Assembly (NCBI RefSeq): GCF_000374365.1
Contig: NZ_KB894138.1
Coordinates: 1-64,000, forward strand
DNA length: 64,000 nucleotides
Direction: 5' to 3'
Source: Bacteroides gallinarum DSM 18171 = JCM 13658
GTDB taxonomy: Bacteria; Bacteroidota; Bacteroidia; Bacteroidales; Bacteroidaceae
Positions 1 through 8,481 of this stretch are shown here, one piece after another; within the stretch, counting starts at the first letter, position 1; every line of letters begins with the position of its first letter. The notes beneath the pieces were generated by a model. It was not told the origin of the DNA. It made no database searches and saw only the letters and a program-made list of their open reading frames with translations. Both the position numbers and the translations under genes were made by a program.

Positions 1-96
1 AAGACGGAAATCCTGTGGATTTTCTTTGGAATACATACGGCAAATGCCGTACTGATGATAGACAAGATCAGGAACAGGACGGTGAAAGCGGCATGA
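1..96 (+). CDS. Possible C-terminal end of an unidentified protein
   Basis: Frame 1 is open from the left edge to a TGA at 94-96 and gives a 31-residue tail that begins hydrophobic (ILWIFFGIHTANAVLMI) and ends basic (DKIRNRTVKAA). This would fit the last membrane segment and cytoplasmic tail of a membrane protein converging on the PL11 gene. Too little is visible to name a family, and another frame stays open for 35 codons, so this may not be coding. Confidence 0.25.
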   Translation, partial: KTEILWIFFGIHTANAVLMIDKIRNRTVKAA

Positions 97-201
97 TATG
101 ATTTTACAGGCAGAGGCAGAAGATGTCTTCAGACTTCTTCCCGAGCGTCATGTCTTGTAGGGTAAGATTGTGTGAGAAATTACAGGAATAGGACTATAAA
201 A

Positions 202-244
202 ATGGCATATGAAGTGAGTATGCTCTATCATCTTCATATGCCAT
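202..244 (-). terminator. Hairpin terminator overlapping the PL11 stop codon
   Basis: Perfect 13-bp inverted arms (202-214 and 232-244) with a 17-nt loop. On the minus strand the stem is followed by ATTTTTAT, a fair intrinsic terminator. The TGA of the PL11 gene (234-236) lies inside the upstream arm. Confidence 0.6.
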
Positions 245-1826
245 CTTGATTTTTAGGGACATTTACTGAATATCCCTCTTGTAAATCGCCGTCCCAATAG
301 ATACGGAAACTGATGCCGGGTTTCCGTTCGGCAATCTTTTCTCCTTTACAATTATATACACCGTCTGCTCCGGCACTCCACATTTCAAAACCCCGGTGGG
401 TGGGGTCGATGTCTGCCGCTAATCCCCTGCCGTTATCTCCGTTGGTCGGTCCTCCCCAAAGAATCTCTCCTGTCCGGGCATCGTGCATTTCGTATCCGTA
501 AGTACGGCAGGCTTCTTTTTCTTCATGTACTTCCCATACCTGGTAACCGGGACGGTCTGGGTCTAATGTCGTGACGTGCATGGCATCTCCATGGCCTAAT
601 CCGGTACGATAGAGTATGCTCCCGTTCTGGTCTATGGCACATGAACCGTAGATAATCTCGTCGCATCCGTCGTTGTCGATATCGGCAACGGAAAGATTAT
701 GATTTCCTTGTCCGTAGGCTCCTTTATCTTTCATGTCGGAAATATGTTCCCAACGCTTTACCAATTTGCCGTTCTCGAAATCATAGGCAGCCAATGCGGT
801 TTTGGCATAATATCCCCTACACATGATTACGCTCGGATGTACTCCGTCCAGATAAGCTACACAGGCCAAATACCTGTCGACACGGTTGCCATAGCTGTCT
901 CCCCACGAGGCGACTTCTCCCCGTGCCGTGGAGTAGGGTATCGTATTCAGTTCTTCACCGGTTTCGCCCTTAAAGATTGTAAGGTATTCCGGTCCCTGGA
1001 GTATATAACCGCAGGTTTTCGGATTCATTTCCAAATTTCTCCAATCTTTGTCCGGATTGTCCCGGCACAATGCAATTTTTTTGCCTTTTCCGTCTATACT
1101 GCCGGGGGCCGTCTTGCATACCATTTCCGCCTTGCCGTCTCCGTTGAAGTCGTAGACCATAAATTGTGTGTAGTGTGAACCTGCACGGATATTTTTACCC
1201 AGATTTATACGCCATAATTGTTTGCCGTTCAACTTGTAAGCATCCAGGTACACAGGACCTGTAATGCCTGAAAATGAATTGTCTACCTGGTTGGAAGGAC
1301 ACCATTTGACTATGATTTCGTATTCTCCGTCTCCGTCCAAATCTCCGGCGCTGCAATCGCCGGGAATGTATGTATAAGGTTGCCCGTCGGGATATTCCTT
1401 GGTAATGGGCGGACGTTTGGCACGGTTATAGGTAATGCATGGAGGGGTTATCCCGCTTTGGGGGCGGTTTAGTTGTATGGTCAGGAATTCTTCTGCCCAG
1501 GGAATTGCCTCTTTCGGATTTTCCTCTTCTTGCCCGTCGATAACGGCTTTTACCGTATATCTGTCGTTCGTCGTACCCGACCGGTCTATCAGATTGGCGG
1601 CTTCACCGGCAGAAACGGATTGGAGCAGTTTCCCGTTTTTGTACACATTGAATGAGGCTTCTTTCTCATTTCCCGATATACGCCAACTGAGGAATATGCC
1701 ATTTTCTGTTTTGACTGCTACTACGCCTCTGTCCAGGTATTCCATTTGCCTGGGCTGTCCGTAGGCGGAAGAAGTACTGCCCAGTAGATAATAACCGGCC
1801 AGTAGTAAATAAAATATCTTTTTCAT
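234..1826 (-). CDS. PL11 rhamnogalacturonan lyase, C-terminally short
   Basis: 530-residue secreted PL11-family enzyme, expected to cleave the rhamnose-galacturonate backbone of RG-I by beta-elimination. A signal peptide (about residues 1-24, ending AYGQ) is followed by the fibronectin-like N-terminal domain (about 30-115) and the beta-propeller, with calcium-binding loops such as GDLDGDGEYE, DFNGDGKAE and DIDNDGCDE. Compared with the second PL11 gene in this window (661 aa) it stops about 90-100 residues early, just after FRIYWDGDLQ. It therefore lacks the last propeller section (GDWREE and YNQ...GFYLG in the paralogue). No frame in the 233 bases downstream restores that part. The stop lies in a clean terminator hairpin, so the short form looks fixed rather than a recent frameshift. 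It is transcribed divergently from the GH105 gene, and its own operator-promoter lies at 1885-1936. Family assignment is secure; activity is uncertain. Confidence 0.88.
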   Translation of the reverse strand: MKKIFYLLLAGYYLLGSTSSAYGQPRQMEYLDRGVVAVKTENGIFLSWRISGNEKEASFNVYKNGKLLQSVSAGEAANLIDRSGTTNDRYTVKAVIDGQEEENPKEAIPWAEEFLTIQLNRPQSGITPPCITYNRAKRPPITKEYPDGQPYTYIPGDCSAGDLDGDGEYEIIVKWCPSNQVDNSFSGITGPVYLDAYKLNGKQLWRINLGKNIRAGSHYTQFMVYDFNGDGKAEMVCKTAPGSIDGKGKKIALCRDNPDKDWRNLEMNPKTCGYILQGPEYLTIFKGETGEELNTIPYSTARGEVASWGDSYGNRVDRYLACVAYLDGVHPSVIMCRGYYAKTALAAYDFENGKLVKRWEHISDMKDKGAYGQGNHNLSVADIDNDGCDEIIYGSCAIDQNGSILYRTGLGHGDAMHVTTLDPDRPGYQVWEVHEEKEACRTYGYEMHDARTGEILWGGPTNGDNGRGLAADIDPTHRGFEMWSAGADGVYNCKGEKIAERKPGISFRIYWDGDLQEGYSVNVPKNQDGI

Positions 1827-1884
1827 TTTTATCTTGAATTAAAAATGTTTTTCTGTCGCATTGTCTTTTGTCCGTTAATAAAGG

Positions 1885-1936
1885 CAAAGGAACGCATTTG
1901 CAATAACCGAATAATGCACCATAGTACAAAAACATG
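1885..1936 (-). promoter_or_regulatory. PL11 promoter with PUL operator
   Basis: Minus-strand -7-like box TTCCTTTG (1885-1892; one mismatch to TAnnTTTG), 21 bases below an operator at 1914-1936. Read on the minus strand the operator is CATGTTTT-TGTAC-TATGGTGCAT, the same 23-base pattern found before six other genes of this locus. Confidence 0.6.
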
Positions 1937-1996
1937 GAGAACAATTCATGGGTACGTATAAAAAGAGACCTTTTTCATACTTTCCGGATTGGAGTT

Positions 1997-2048
1997 AAGG
2001 TATTAGTACTCCATTCTATAGAAAAGGAAATGCAGGTCTCTATTTTTG
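1997..2048 (+). promoter_or_regulatory. GH105 promoter with PUL operator (weakest copy)
   Basis: A perfect -7 box TATTTTTG lies at 2041-2048, 33 bases before the GH105 start. Exactly 21 bases upstream is an operator-like 23-mer (1997-2019) with core AGTAC in place of TGTAC, preceded by GGTATT and followed at the right distance by ATT...AT. The spacing matches the other copies. Confidence 0.5.
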
Positions 2049-2080
2049 TGCAAAAATACTAATAACTAATTATTATTTAT

Positions 2081-3205
2081 ATGCGAAAACGATTATTATG
2101 TGTAATGCTGTTTCTTGTCGGAGCGGCTTATCTCTATGCTCAGTCTATGCCCGATAGGAGAGAAACGCTAAAAAACTTAGTCAGGGTAAACGACTATTTT
2201 ATGAAAAAGTATGCGGACTATACGCGTCCCAGTTATGTTACGAAGTTCAGACCCAGCAATATCTGGACACGTGCGGTTTACTATGAAGGGTTAATGGCTC
2301 TCCATGCCATTTATCCCCGTGCAGATTATTATGATTATGCATACGATTGGGCGGAATTTCACAAGTGGGGGCTACGTGGAGGAAACACGACTCGTAATGC
2401 CGACGACCATTGTTGCGGGCAGGTGTACATCGAATTGTATAAAATCTGTCCCGAACCATATAAGATTAAGAATATCTGTACAACGATAGATATGTTGGTA
2501 AACACTCCGCAAGTGGATGACTGGACTTGGGTGGATGCCATACAAATGGGAATGCCTGTCTTTGCCCAATTGGGAAAAGTGAAAGGCGAACGGAAGTATT
2601 ATGATAAAATGTGGCAGATGTACAACTGTTCCCGGAATGAGATAGGCGGTAAGGGGTTATTCAATGCCGAAGAAGGCTTGTGGTGGCGGGATGCCCGGTT
2701 TGTACCGCCCTATAAGGAGCCGAACGGTAAAAATTGTTTTTGGAGCCGCGGTAATGGTTGGGCATATGCGGCGTTAACCAGGGTTTTAAATGAGATACCT
2801 GCGGATGAGGCTCATCGCCCGGATTATGTTGCGGATTTTCTGGCAATGAGTAAGGCACTGAAAGCATGCCAACGTCCGGACGGTTTTTGGAATGTAAGTT
2901 TGCACGATGAGTCGAACTTTGGCGGTAAGGAAACTTCCGGTACTGCTTTGTTCGTATACGGTATGGCATGGGGAGTACGGAACGGGTTGCTGGATAAAGA
3001 AGAATATTTGCCTGTTATCCTGAAGGCATGGAATGCTGTGGTGAGAGACGCCGTACATCCTAATGGCTTTTTAGGTTATGTGCAAGGCAGCGGTAAGGAG
3101 CCTAAGGATAGCCAGCCGGTAACGTATACCGGTGTTCCTGATTTTGAGGATTATGGAGTAGGTTGTTTTCTGCTTGCAGGTACGGAGGTGTACAAACTGG
3201 ATTGA
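2081..3205 (+). CDS. GH105 unsaturated rhamnogalacturonyl hydrolase
   Basis: 374-residue secreted enzyme of the YteR/YesR (GH105) family. These enzymes remove the 4,5-unsaturated galacturonate that PL11 lyases leave at the non-reducing end of RG-I oligosaccharides, by hydrating the double bond. A signal peptide (about 1-21, ending YAQ) precedes one (alpha/alpha)6-barrel domain. Characteristic segments are NADDHCCGQ (from residue 106), DWTWVDAIQMG with the probable catalytic Asp at 152, FWSRGNGWAYAALTRVL (from 220), RPDGFW and ETSGTALFVYGMAWG near the C terminus. Length is normal for the family. The gene is divergent from the PL11 gene and convergent with GH28, with a strong shared terminator. 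Its product likely acts in the periplasm or outside the cell on imported lyase products. Confidence 0.93.
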   Translation: MRKRLLCVMLFLVGAAYLYAQSMPDRRETLKNLVRVNDYFMKKYADYTRPSYVTKFRPSNIWTRAVYYEGLMALHAIYPRADYYDYAYDWAEFHKWGLRGGNTTRNADDHCCGQVYIELYKICPEPYKIKNICTTIDMLVNTPQVDDWTWVDAIQMGMPVFAQLGKVKGERKYYDKMWQMYNCSRNEIGGKGLFNAEEGLWWRDARFVPPYKEPNGKNCFWSRGNGWAYAALTRVLNEIPADEAHRPDYVADFLAMSKALKACQRPDGFWNVSLHDESNFGGKETSGTALFVYGMAWGVRNGLLDKEEYLPVILKAWNAVVRDAVHPNGFLGYVQGSGKEPKDSQPVTYTGVPDFEDYGVGCFLLAGTEVYKLD

Positions 3206-3218
3206 TTGGCTATTATAG

Positions 3219-3257
3219 AAAAACTCCTTCTTCATAGTTCGAAGAAGGAGTTTTTTT
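3219..3257. terminator. Bidirectional terminator between GH105 and GH28
   Basis: Perfect 15-bp arms (3219-3233 and 3241-3255) around a 7-nt loop, with an A-run on the left and a T-run on the right. It can terminate both convergent genes. Confidence 0.92.
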
Positions 3258-3278
3258 ATGTATTGTTTGCCTGAAAAT

Positions 3279-4889
3279 CTATTTTTGCGATAGCAAGTCT
3301 ACTTTAACAGGTTGTTTGTGCCTGCATTCCACTTTGATTCCTTGCTGTTGGTAAATAATATTCCGGGAAGCTTCTCCTTTGATGTTGGGGATGATTTCTC
3401 CGGCAGGTACTGTGAATTTCACATCTTCGAATAGGATATTCCTGCTATCCAGGATGTTGATTTGATTGTCTTCCGAACAAGTGATATTGACATTTTTTAT
3501 CGTAAATCCGTCCACATCGTTAATGGCGCCTATCAGTTTTTTACTGTTAATCCGCCCGTTCTCTATCAGGACATTGCTGCATGGCACTTCGGGGATAGCA
3601 TTTATATTCAAGACCTGTTCGGCCGACTCGACAATGAAGTTACGTATATGAATGTTTTTAACGATTGGAGTCAGTTTATTTATAGGGCGGGGAGGATAGC
3701 GTTTGGCAAGTTCGCCTACATATTTGGCACTTCCTAACAAATCCCATTTAAAGGCTTCGCCTACATCGAACATACGTATTCTTTCGTATAATATGTCATT
3801 TACGCCACCTCCACGGCTACGGCGGGTTTTGAAACGGATACCCACTTGCGTTCCGTCGAACACACAATCGTGCAGATAGATATTCTTGATGCCGCCTGCT
3901 GTCTCGCTTCCGCAAGTAATGCCGCCGTCGCCTTGTTGAGCTAATGAGTAGCGGATAACGACATTCTCTGTTGCTTTACCCACGCGTAAGCCGTCTTCGG
4001 CACGTCCTGCTTTTAGTGTAAAACAATCGTCTCCGCAGTTCAGCGTGCAGTATTCTATCAGCACATTCTTGCATGACTCTATATCGATACCGTCTCCGCT
4101 GGGTATGTTTACGGAGTTTACGGTGATACCCCGTATTATTACGTTTTCGCAATAAATAGGGCATACGTTCCAAAAGGCGCTGCGCTCCATGCGGATGCCT
4201 TCTATCAGCACGTTCGTACAGTTAATGGGTGCTATGGTTTTCGGACGGTAGAATATCCGCCCGTCCATTCCGTCTGTAATACGTTTCTCTACAGGCATTT
4301 CAAAAGCTATGTCGTTTTCCACTACTGTGTTTCCATTGGGGCGTTGTCTGATTTCTGCTTCCATTGGAGGGCCATAGATAACCCCTTTCCCCGTAATAGC
4401 TATGTTGTCGGCTCCATTGGCATAGATGAATGCAGCGGGTCCCATGACTTCAATTCCTTCATGACGGGTAAATACCGGAGGAAGATAATCTTCCGCCGTA
4501 CCCGGAAATTCGAGTTCGGCTCCTTCTTCCAGGTGAAGGTTGACATTGCTCTTTAAGTCGATGCGTCCGGAATACCACTTACCTTTAGGGATAATTACCG
4601 TACCCCCGCCTTGGTTGCTGATTTCGATAATGCTCCGGTTGATAATGGAGGTTATCGGCTGTGCCTCCGTAGCCCCTTGTTCGACGATATTAATAGTCCG
4701 TTCTGGGAAAACCGGCCGTTTAAATTGCGGCATGTCGAATGGAGCGCCTTTTATCGGAACGATTTCTTTGGGTAATGCTGTTGCTCCTACTTTATCGGTT
4801 GATAAAGGGCTCTTTACAATAGTTGCACTTCCGGATAAAGGTAGAAGTGGAAAAAGTAGGGCAGTTAATTGTACCTTGTAACTTTTCAT
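3279..4889 (-). CDS. GH28 polygalacturonase/rhamnogalacturonase-family enzyme with altered GHG motif
   Basis: 536-residue secreted right-handed beta-helix protein of family GH28, which hydrolyses alpha-galacturonosyl linkages in pectin. A signal peptide (about 1-22) is followed by the pectate-lyase-like N-terminal cap and the parallel helix. Family motifs visible: SGDGIDIESC (motif I region), NCGDDCFTLKAGR (the catalytic Asp pair) and GIRFKTRRSRGGG (motif IV, RxK type). Motif III, normally GHG, reads GDGGITCGSE here: the usual His is Asp, coded GAC, one base from CAC. The final third (about 400-536) keeps the Bacteroides beta-helix extension. The gene stands alone on the minus strand and is divergent from the GH2 gene, with its own operator. 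An exo-acting enzyme on RG-I or homogalacturonan ends is plausible; exact linkage is not known. Confidence 0.9.
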   Translation of the reverse strand: MKSYKVQLTALLFPLLPLSGSATIVKSPLSTDKVGATALPKEIVPIKGAPFDMPQFKRPVFPERTINIVEQGATEAQPITSIINRSIIEISNQGGGTVIIPKGKWYSGRIDLKSNVNLHLEEGAELEFPGTAEDYLPPVFTRHEGIEVMGPAAFIYANGADNIAITGKGVIYGPPMEAEIRQRPNGNTVVENDIAFEMPVEKRITDGMDGRIFYRPKTIAPINCTNVLIEGIRMERSAFWNVCPIYCENVIIRGITVNSVNIPSGDGIDIESCKNVLIEYCTLNCGDDCFTLKAGRAEDGLRVGKATENVVIRYSLAQQGDGGITCGSETAGGIKNIYLHDCVFDGTQVGIRFKTRRSRGGGVNDILYERIRMFDVGEAFKWDLLGSAKYVGELAKRYPPRPINKLTPIVKNIHIRNFIVESAEQVLNINAIPEVPCSNVLIENGRINSKKLIGAINDVDGFTIKNVNITCSEDNQINILDSRNILFEDVKFTVPAGEIIPNIKGEASRNIIYQQQGIKVECRHKQPVKVDLLSQK

Positions 4890-4949
4890 GTGTAAATACT
4901 GATTGTGAATATAAATTATTTATTGAATATGCTGTTTCGCTTTGAATTA

Positions 4950-5001
4950 CAAAGAAAACGATTTGCCAGAAAATATATATGTACTGGAGTACAAAGGCAT
5001 T
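4950..5001 (-). promoter_or_regulatory. GH28 promoter with PUL operator
   Basis: Minus-strand -7-like box TTTCTTTG (4950-4957, one mismatch) is 21 bases from an operator at 4979-5001, read on the minus strand as AATGCCTT-TGTAC-TCCAGTACAT. The core is also palindromic in DNA: TGTACT GG AGTACA at 4980-4993. Confidence 0.6.
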
Positions 5002-5048
5002 ACTTACAGTGCAGTCTATGACATAGCGAAAATGGCTGAACGATAATC

Positions 5049-5101
5049 TATGAATTTGTACAGGATTGAAGAAATCAGTCGTTTCAGGCAGCTTATCTTT
5101 G
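5049..5101 (+). promoter_or_regulatory. GH2 promoter with PUL operator
   Basis: A perfect -7 box TATCTTTG (5094-5101) lies 31 bases before the start codon. The operator 5049-5071 reads TATGAATT-TGTAC-AGGATTGAAG and ends 22 bases upstream of the box. Confidence 0.65.
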
Positions 5102-5132
5102 TAAACGAAGTTAAAATAAAAAAGTATATCAC

Positions 5133-7199
5133 ATGAAAAACAAAATTCTGTCTCTGTGTTTGGTATGTTTATCCTTGTTAGGTAGTAGAGGGAATGTATG
5201 GGCAGCTTCTTCTTCGCGTACAGTGTTGTCTTTAAGTAAGGAATGGGAATGCCGGCCTATTTCGACAGTGAGTAAGAAAGCTTCCTTTGTTCCGGTAACT
5301 ATTCCTCATACATGGAATGCAGAACCGGTTGCCGGGACAACGCTTTATGAACGTCAGACAATGGTATATCAGCGTCCGCTTGAGATTACTCCGGCAATGG
5401 AAGGCAGGCGTCTTTTCCTTTATTTTGAGGGGGTTAATTCCGTAGCGCAGGTTTTTTTGAATCGTAAAACCGTAGGTGAACATTTGGGGGGATATACGGC
5501 ATTTTGTTATGAGATTACGGATAAGGTGAAAGTTGGAAAAAATTTGCTTGAAGTATGGGTTAGTAATGCTTATCGTACGGATGTGCTTCCCATTAGCGGT
5601 GATTTTAATGTGAATGGGGGAATTCATCGTCCTTGTTATCTGATTGTAACAGAGGAAAATTGTATTAATCCGGCTTTTTATGCATCTCCGGGGGTATTTG
5701 TTCATCAGGAAAATATTTCGGACAGTCAGGCTGAGATACGGGTAGAGACTTTGCTTTCTTTAAAAAACAAGAAACCGGGATTGAAATTAAAGACTACCAT
5801 AACTGATGCCAATGGAAAAGAGGTTATTAGTAAGGAAACACAAATTACGGATTCTGTAGTAAATCAGCCGTTCGAAATAGATAAGCCGCAGCTTTGGAAT
5901 GGTAAGAAGAATCCTTATTTATATAATGTAGCAGTAGAACTTTATGATGGAACTGTTTTAAAAGATAAGGTAGTACAACGTACGGGGTTCCGTTATTTCA
6001 AGGTGGAACCGGATAAAGGATTTTTCTTGAATGGGAAATATTTGAATCTTTATGGCTTTTGCCGCCATGAAGATGTAACCGGAAGAGGAAGCGCTTTGTT
6101 ACCGGAAGATTATCGGATGGATATGGAACTGATAAAAGAAGTCGGTGCTACGGCGATGCGTTTGGCTCATTATCCGCATGCGGAACCTATGTATGATTTA
6201 TCCGATGAAAATGGTATTGTGCTTTGGACGGAGATACCGATGTGCGGTCCTGGTGGTCAGTCTTATACGGGATATGTCGGGACAGAAGGGTATAAAAATA
6301 ATGCCCGTCAGGTGTTGAAAGAATTGGTTTATCAAAAGTTTAATCATCCTTCTATCTGCTTTTGGGGTATTTGTAACGAGATTCTGGTTAATGACGGTAA
6401 GAAGTTTGAAGAGTATGATAATCCGATACCATTTATAAAAGAGTTGAATAGTTTGTATAAATCGCTTGACCCTTCCCGCTTAACGGCTTTGGCTACTTGT
6501 GTAGAACAGTCTTATTATTTGGGTGCATCCGATTTGATTGCCTGGAACAAATATTTTGGCTGGTATAAAGATGCTGCTCCTTCAGCTTCTAAATTCTTCG
6601 ATGATTGCTATAAGTCGGCTAAAGGCATTCCTGTCGGGGTTTCAGAGTATGGTGCAGGAGCCAGTATCAATCAGCATCAGTGGCCTTTGCTCATAGAAGA
6701 CCGTGCTGACAGTCGTTTTCATCCGGAGGAGGCACAGACGTATTGCCATGAAGGAAACTGGGGGGCATTTGTAAAACGTCCTTTTTTATGGTCTAAGTTT
6801 ATCTGGGTTTTTGCTGATTTCCCTTCATATATGCGTATGGAAGGGGAAGTAGAAGGGTATAATGATAAAGGATTAATTACGCGTGACCGTAAAACCAAAA
6901 AAGATGCGTTCTATTTTTATAAGGCAAATTGGAATCCGGAGCCGATGGTTTATATTACAAGCCGGCGCTTTGTTGAGCGTACTACGGCTTTGACGGATAT
7001 CAAAGCATATACGAATCTCAAGGAAGTTACCCTTTATTTAAACGATAAGAAAATCGGAACAATGAAGCCAGACGAGCTTAGGCGTGTTGTTTGGAAAGAT
7101 GTTCAGTTAGCTGGAGGAAGAAATACGGTTCGTATTGAAGGTAAAAACGGGAAAAAAACAGTGGTCGATAACTGTGTCTGGTTTTATTTAGGCAAGTGA
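5133..7199 (+). CDS. GH2 beta-glycosidase (beta-galactosidase or beta-glucuronidase type)
   Basis: 688-residue secreted GH2 enzyme. A signal peptide (about 1-25, ending VWAA) is followed by the sugar-binding jelly roll (about 35-180, with IPHTWN and GGYTAFCYEIT), an Ig-like domain (about 185-290), the TIM barrel (from about 295, GFCRHEDVTG and MRLAHYPHAEPMYDL) and a short C-terminal domain (about 600-688). The acid/base Glu is E416 in FWGICNE and the nucleophile is E505 in GVSEYGAGAS. At 688 residues it is shorter than LacZ-size enzymes and resembles the compact GH2 enzymes of pectin loci. It probably removes a beta-linked galactose or glucuronic-acid decoration from RG-I side chains; the sugar cannot be read from sequence. 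It has its own operator-controlled promoter and is followed by a long-loop terminator. Confidence 0.9.
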   Translation: MKNKILSLCLVCLSLLGSRGNVWAASSSRTVLSLSKEWECRPISTVSKKASFVPVTIPHTWNAEPVAGTTLYERQTMVYQRPLEITPAMEGRRLFLYFEGVNSVAQVFLNRKTVGEHLGGYTAFCYEITDKVKVGKNLLEVWVSNAYRTDVLPISGDFNVNGGIHRPCYLIVTEENCINPAFYASPGVFVHQENISDSQAEIRVETLLSLKNKKPGLKLKTTITDANGKEVISKETQITDSVVNQPFEIDKPQLWNGKKNPYLYNVAVELYDGTVLKDKVVQRTGFRYFKVEPDKGFFLNGKYLNLYGFCRHEDVTGRGSALLPEDYRMDMELIKEVGATAMRLAHYPHAEPMYDLSDENGIVLWTEIPMCGPGGQSYTGYVGTEGYKNNARQVLKELVYQKFNHPSICFWGICNEILVNDGKKFEEYDNPIPFIKELNSLYKSLDPSRLTALATCVEQSYYLGASDLIAWNKYFGWYKDAAPSASKFFDDCYKSAKGIPVGVSEYGAGASINQHQWPLLIEDRADSRFHPEEAQTYCHEGNWGAFVKRPFLWSKFIWVFADFPSYMRMEGEVEGYNDKGLITRDRKTKKDAFYFYKANWNPEPMVYITSRRFVERTTALTDIKAYTNLKEVTLYLNDKKIGTMKPDELRRVVWKDVQLAGGRNTVRIEGKNGKKTVVDNCVWFYLGK

Positions 7200-7233
7200 A
7201 CTGAACTTTGCTTCTCTTTGGGTTTACTTCCGG

Positions 7234-7317
7234 AATACCTCGTGTTTACTTATCAAATCCTTTAAGTTTAGTGTAAGATTCCCTGGAAGTTTGAAAGTAA
7301 ATATGAGGTATTTTTTA
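7234..7317 (+). terminator. Probable terminator after GH2 (long loop)
   Basis: 18-base arms (7234-7251 and 7295-7312) pair with two wobble positions around a 43-nt loop, and a run of T follows. The rest of the 311-base gap to the next gene holds the operator-promoter at 7419-7470. Confidence 0.5.
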
Positions 7318-7418
7318 GAGAAATTCTTCTGTTTATCGTATGTTCAATGCTTTTAATTTTCTGTAGATACCTTCTGGACTCCTTTTTTCTCTCTTTTTGC
7401 CTATTCTGAATTGGAGTA

Positions 7419-7470
7419 TAGGTAAATGTACAAGAGTGAATATTTAGTTTTTGGGTATTTTTTATTTTTG
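7419..7470 (+). promoter_or_regulatory. Fimbrillin-operon promoter with PUL operator
   Basis: Perfect -7 box TATTTTTG (7463-7470). The operator 7419-7441 (TAGGTAAA-TGTAC-AAGAGTGAAT) ends exactly 21 bases upstream. The start codon is 40 bases downstream of the box. Confidence 0.65.
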
Positions 7471-7510
7471 CGCTGAGAAAATAAAGATTATATAATTAAA
7501 TAAATGAATT

Positions 7511-8455
7511 ATGAAAAACATGTACTTATGGGCGACTATTGTTTTAATGGCTTTAGTTGCATGTAGTAATGAAGATGAGACAGCGGAGACAAATCCGTTG
7601 GATTATCCGGCTGATATTCATGGAACGATAAAGAGCTATGTACCGCTCGGGACAACAAAAAGTGAAATAGCACAGTCTGTTTGGGCTAACGGAACAGCGA
7701 TTGGAGTAACAACTGCTGCCGGAATTTCAGACCTTTCTTATGTTGTAACTGACGACCGTAATGTCAAGTATGTTTATGATACCGAAAAAGATGCTTTTCG
7801 GGTAGTGAATAAGGAAGGTGAAGACCATAATATCTATTTTAAAGGCCCTTATACGATGACCATGACTGCCTATGCTCCTTATGTCGGTGAAAGAGGAACG
7901 CTTGCAGGGGTTATCTCTGCCAAGACGACCGAGGATAAACAAACTGCCGACTTGCAACCGACTATCGATTTTCTATATGCCGAGGGCGGTGGTTCCCAAA
8001 AGAATACGAAAGTAGAGTTCTTGTTTTCTCATAAAATGGCTCTTTTGGTGCTTATGTTCAAAACAGGCAGCGGCGTTCAAATGGATAATATTAATTATAC
8101 TCTGAGAAATCTTACGTTGGACGGTACTTTCGATACTTCGTCCGGAGATATAACTACCGGAGAAACTATGGGTAACATATCGATGTCATTAGTGAAAGCG
8201 GACGAAATGATTTCCCCTTTGATATTATTTCCCCAAACACTTACTTCTGCTTCCATATTGGAAGTGGAAATGGGAGGGAAAACATATGCTGCATTTTTTG
8301 AGACGGATACGAAAATGACATCCGGCAGTGTTTATACATTCAATGTTACAATTGCTCCCCAGGCCATGACAATTAGTCCGGCGATTATTGAAGATTGGAC
8401 AGTGGAAGAAGGTGATTCGCATTTTGGTATAGCCAAAGATGATGCAGGTAATTAA
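7511..8455 (+). CDS. Fimbrillin-family (Mfa-like) lipoprotein
   Basis: 314-residue predicted surface lipoprotein. The signal peptide ends in the lipobox LVAC with lipidated Cys18, followed by an acidic SNEDE stretch. The body has the pattern of Bacteroides fimbrillin-family (Mfa_like_1) proteins: an early GTAIGVTT segment, a central FLFSHKMALLVLMFK strand motif, NLTLDGTFD, and a C-terminal IIEDW strand. It heads a three-gene cluster (gaps 26 and 50 bases) with the same protein type in each gene, behind a PUL operator. It is therefore probably co-induced with the pectin enzymes and may act as a surface glycan-binding or adhesin-like component; that role is inferred. A true fimbrial shaft role is the alternative. 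Confidence 0.8.
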   Translation: MKNMYLWATIVLMALVACSNEDETAETNPLDYPADIHGTIKSYVPLGTTKSEIAQSVWANGTAIGVTTAAGISDLSYVVTDDRNVKYVYDTEKDAFRVVNKEGEDHNIYFKGPYTMTMTAYAPYVGERGTLAGVISAKTTEDKQTADLQPTIDFLYAEGGGSQKNTKVEFLFSHKMALLVLMFKTGSGVQMDNINYTLRNLTLDGTFDTSSGDITTGETMGNISMSLVKADEMISPLILFPQTLTSASILEVEMGGKTYAAFFETDTKMTSGSVYTFNVTIAPQAMTISPAIIEDWTVEEGDSHFGIAKDDAGN

Positions 8456-8481
8456 AATGGTTCATAATTAAGGATATAAAT

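Noticed and set aside
3..107. Alternative frame at the left edge encoding an Asp/Gln-rich tail
   Set aside because: It is open but of low-complexity hydrophilic composition; the hydrophobic frame ending at 96 is more protein-like, and neither is certain.
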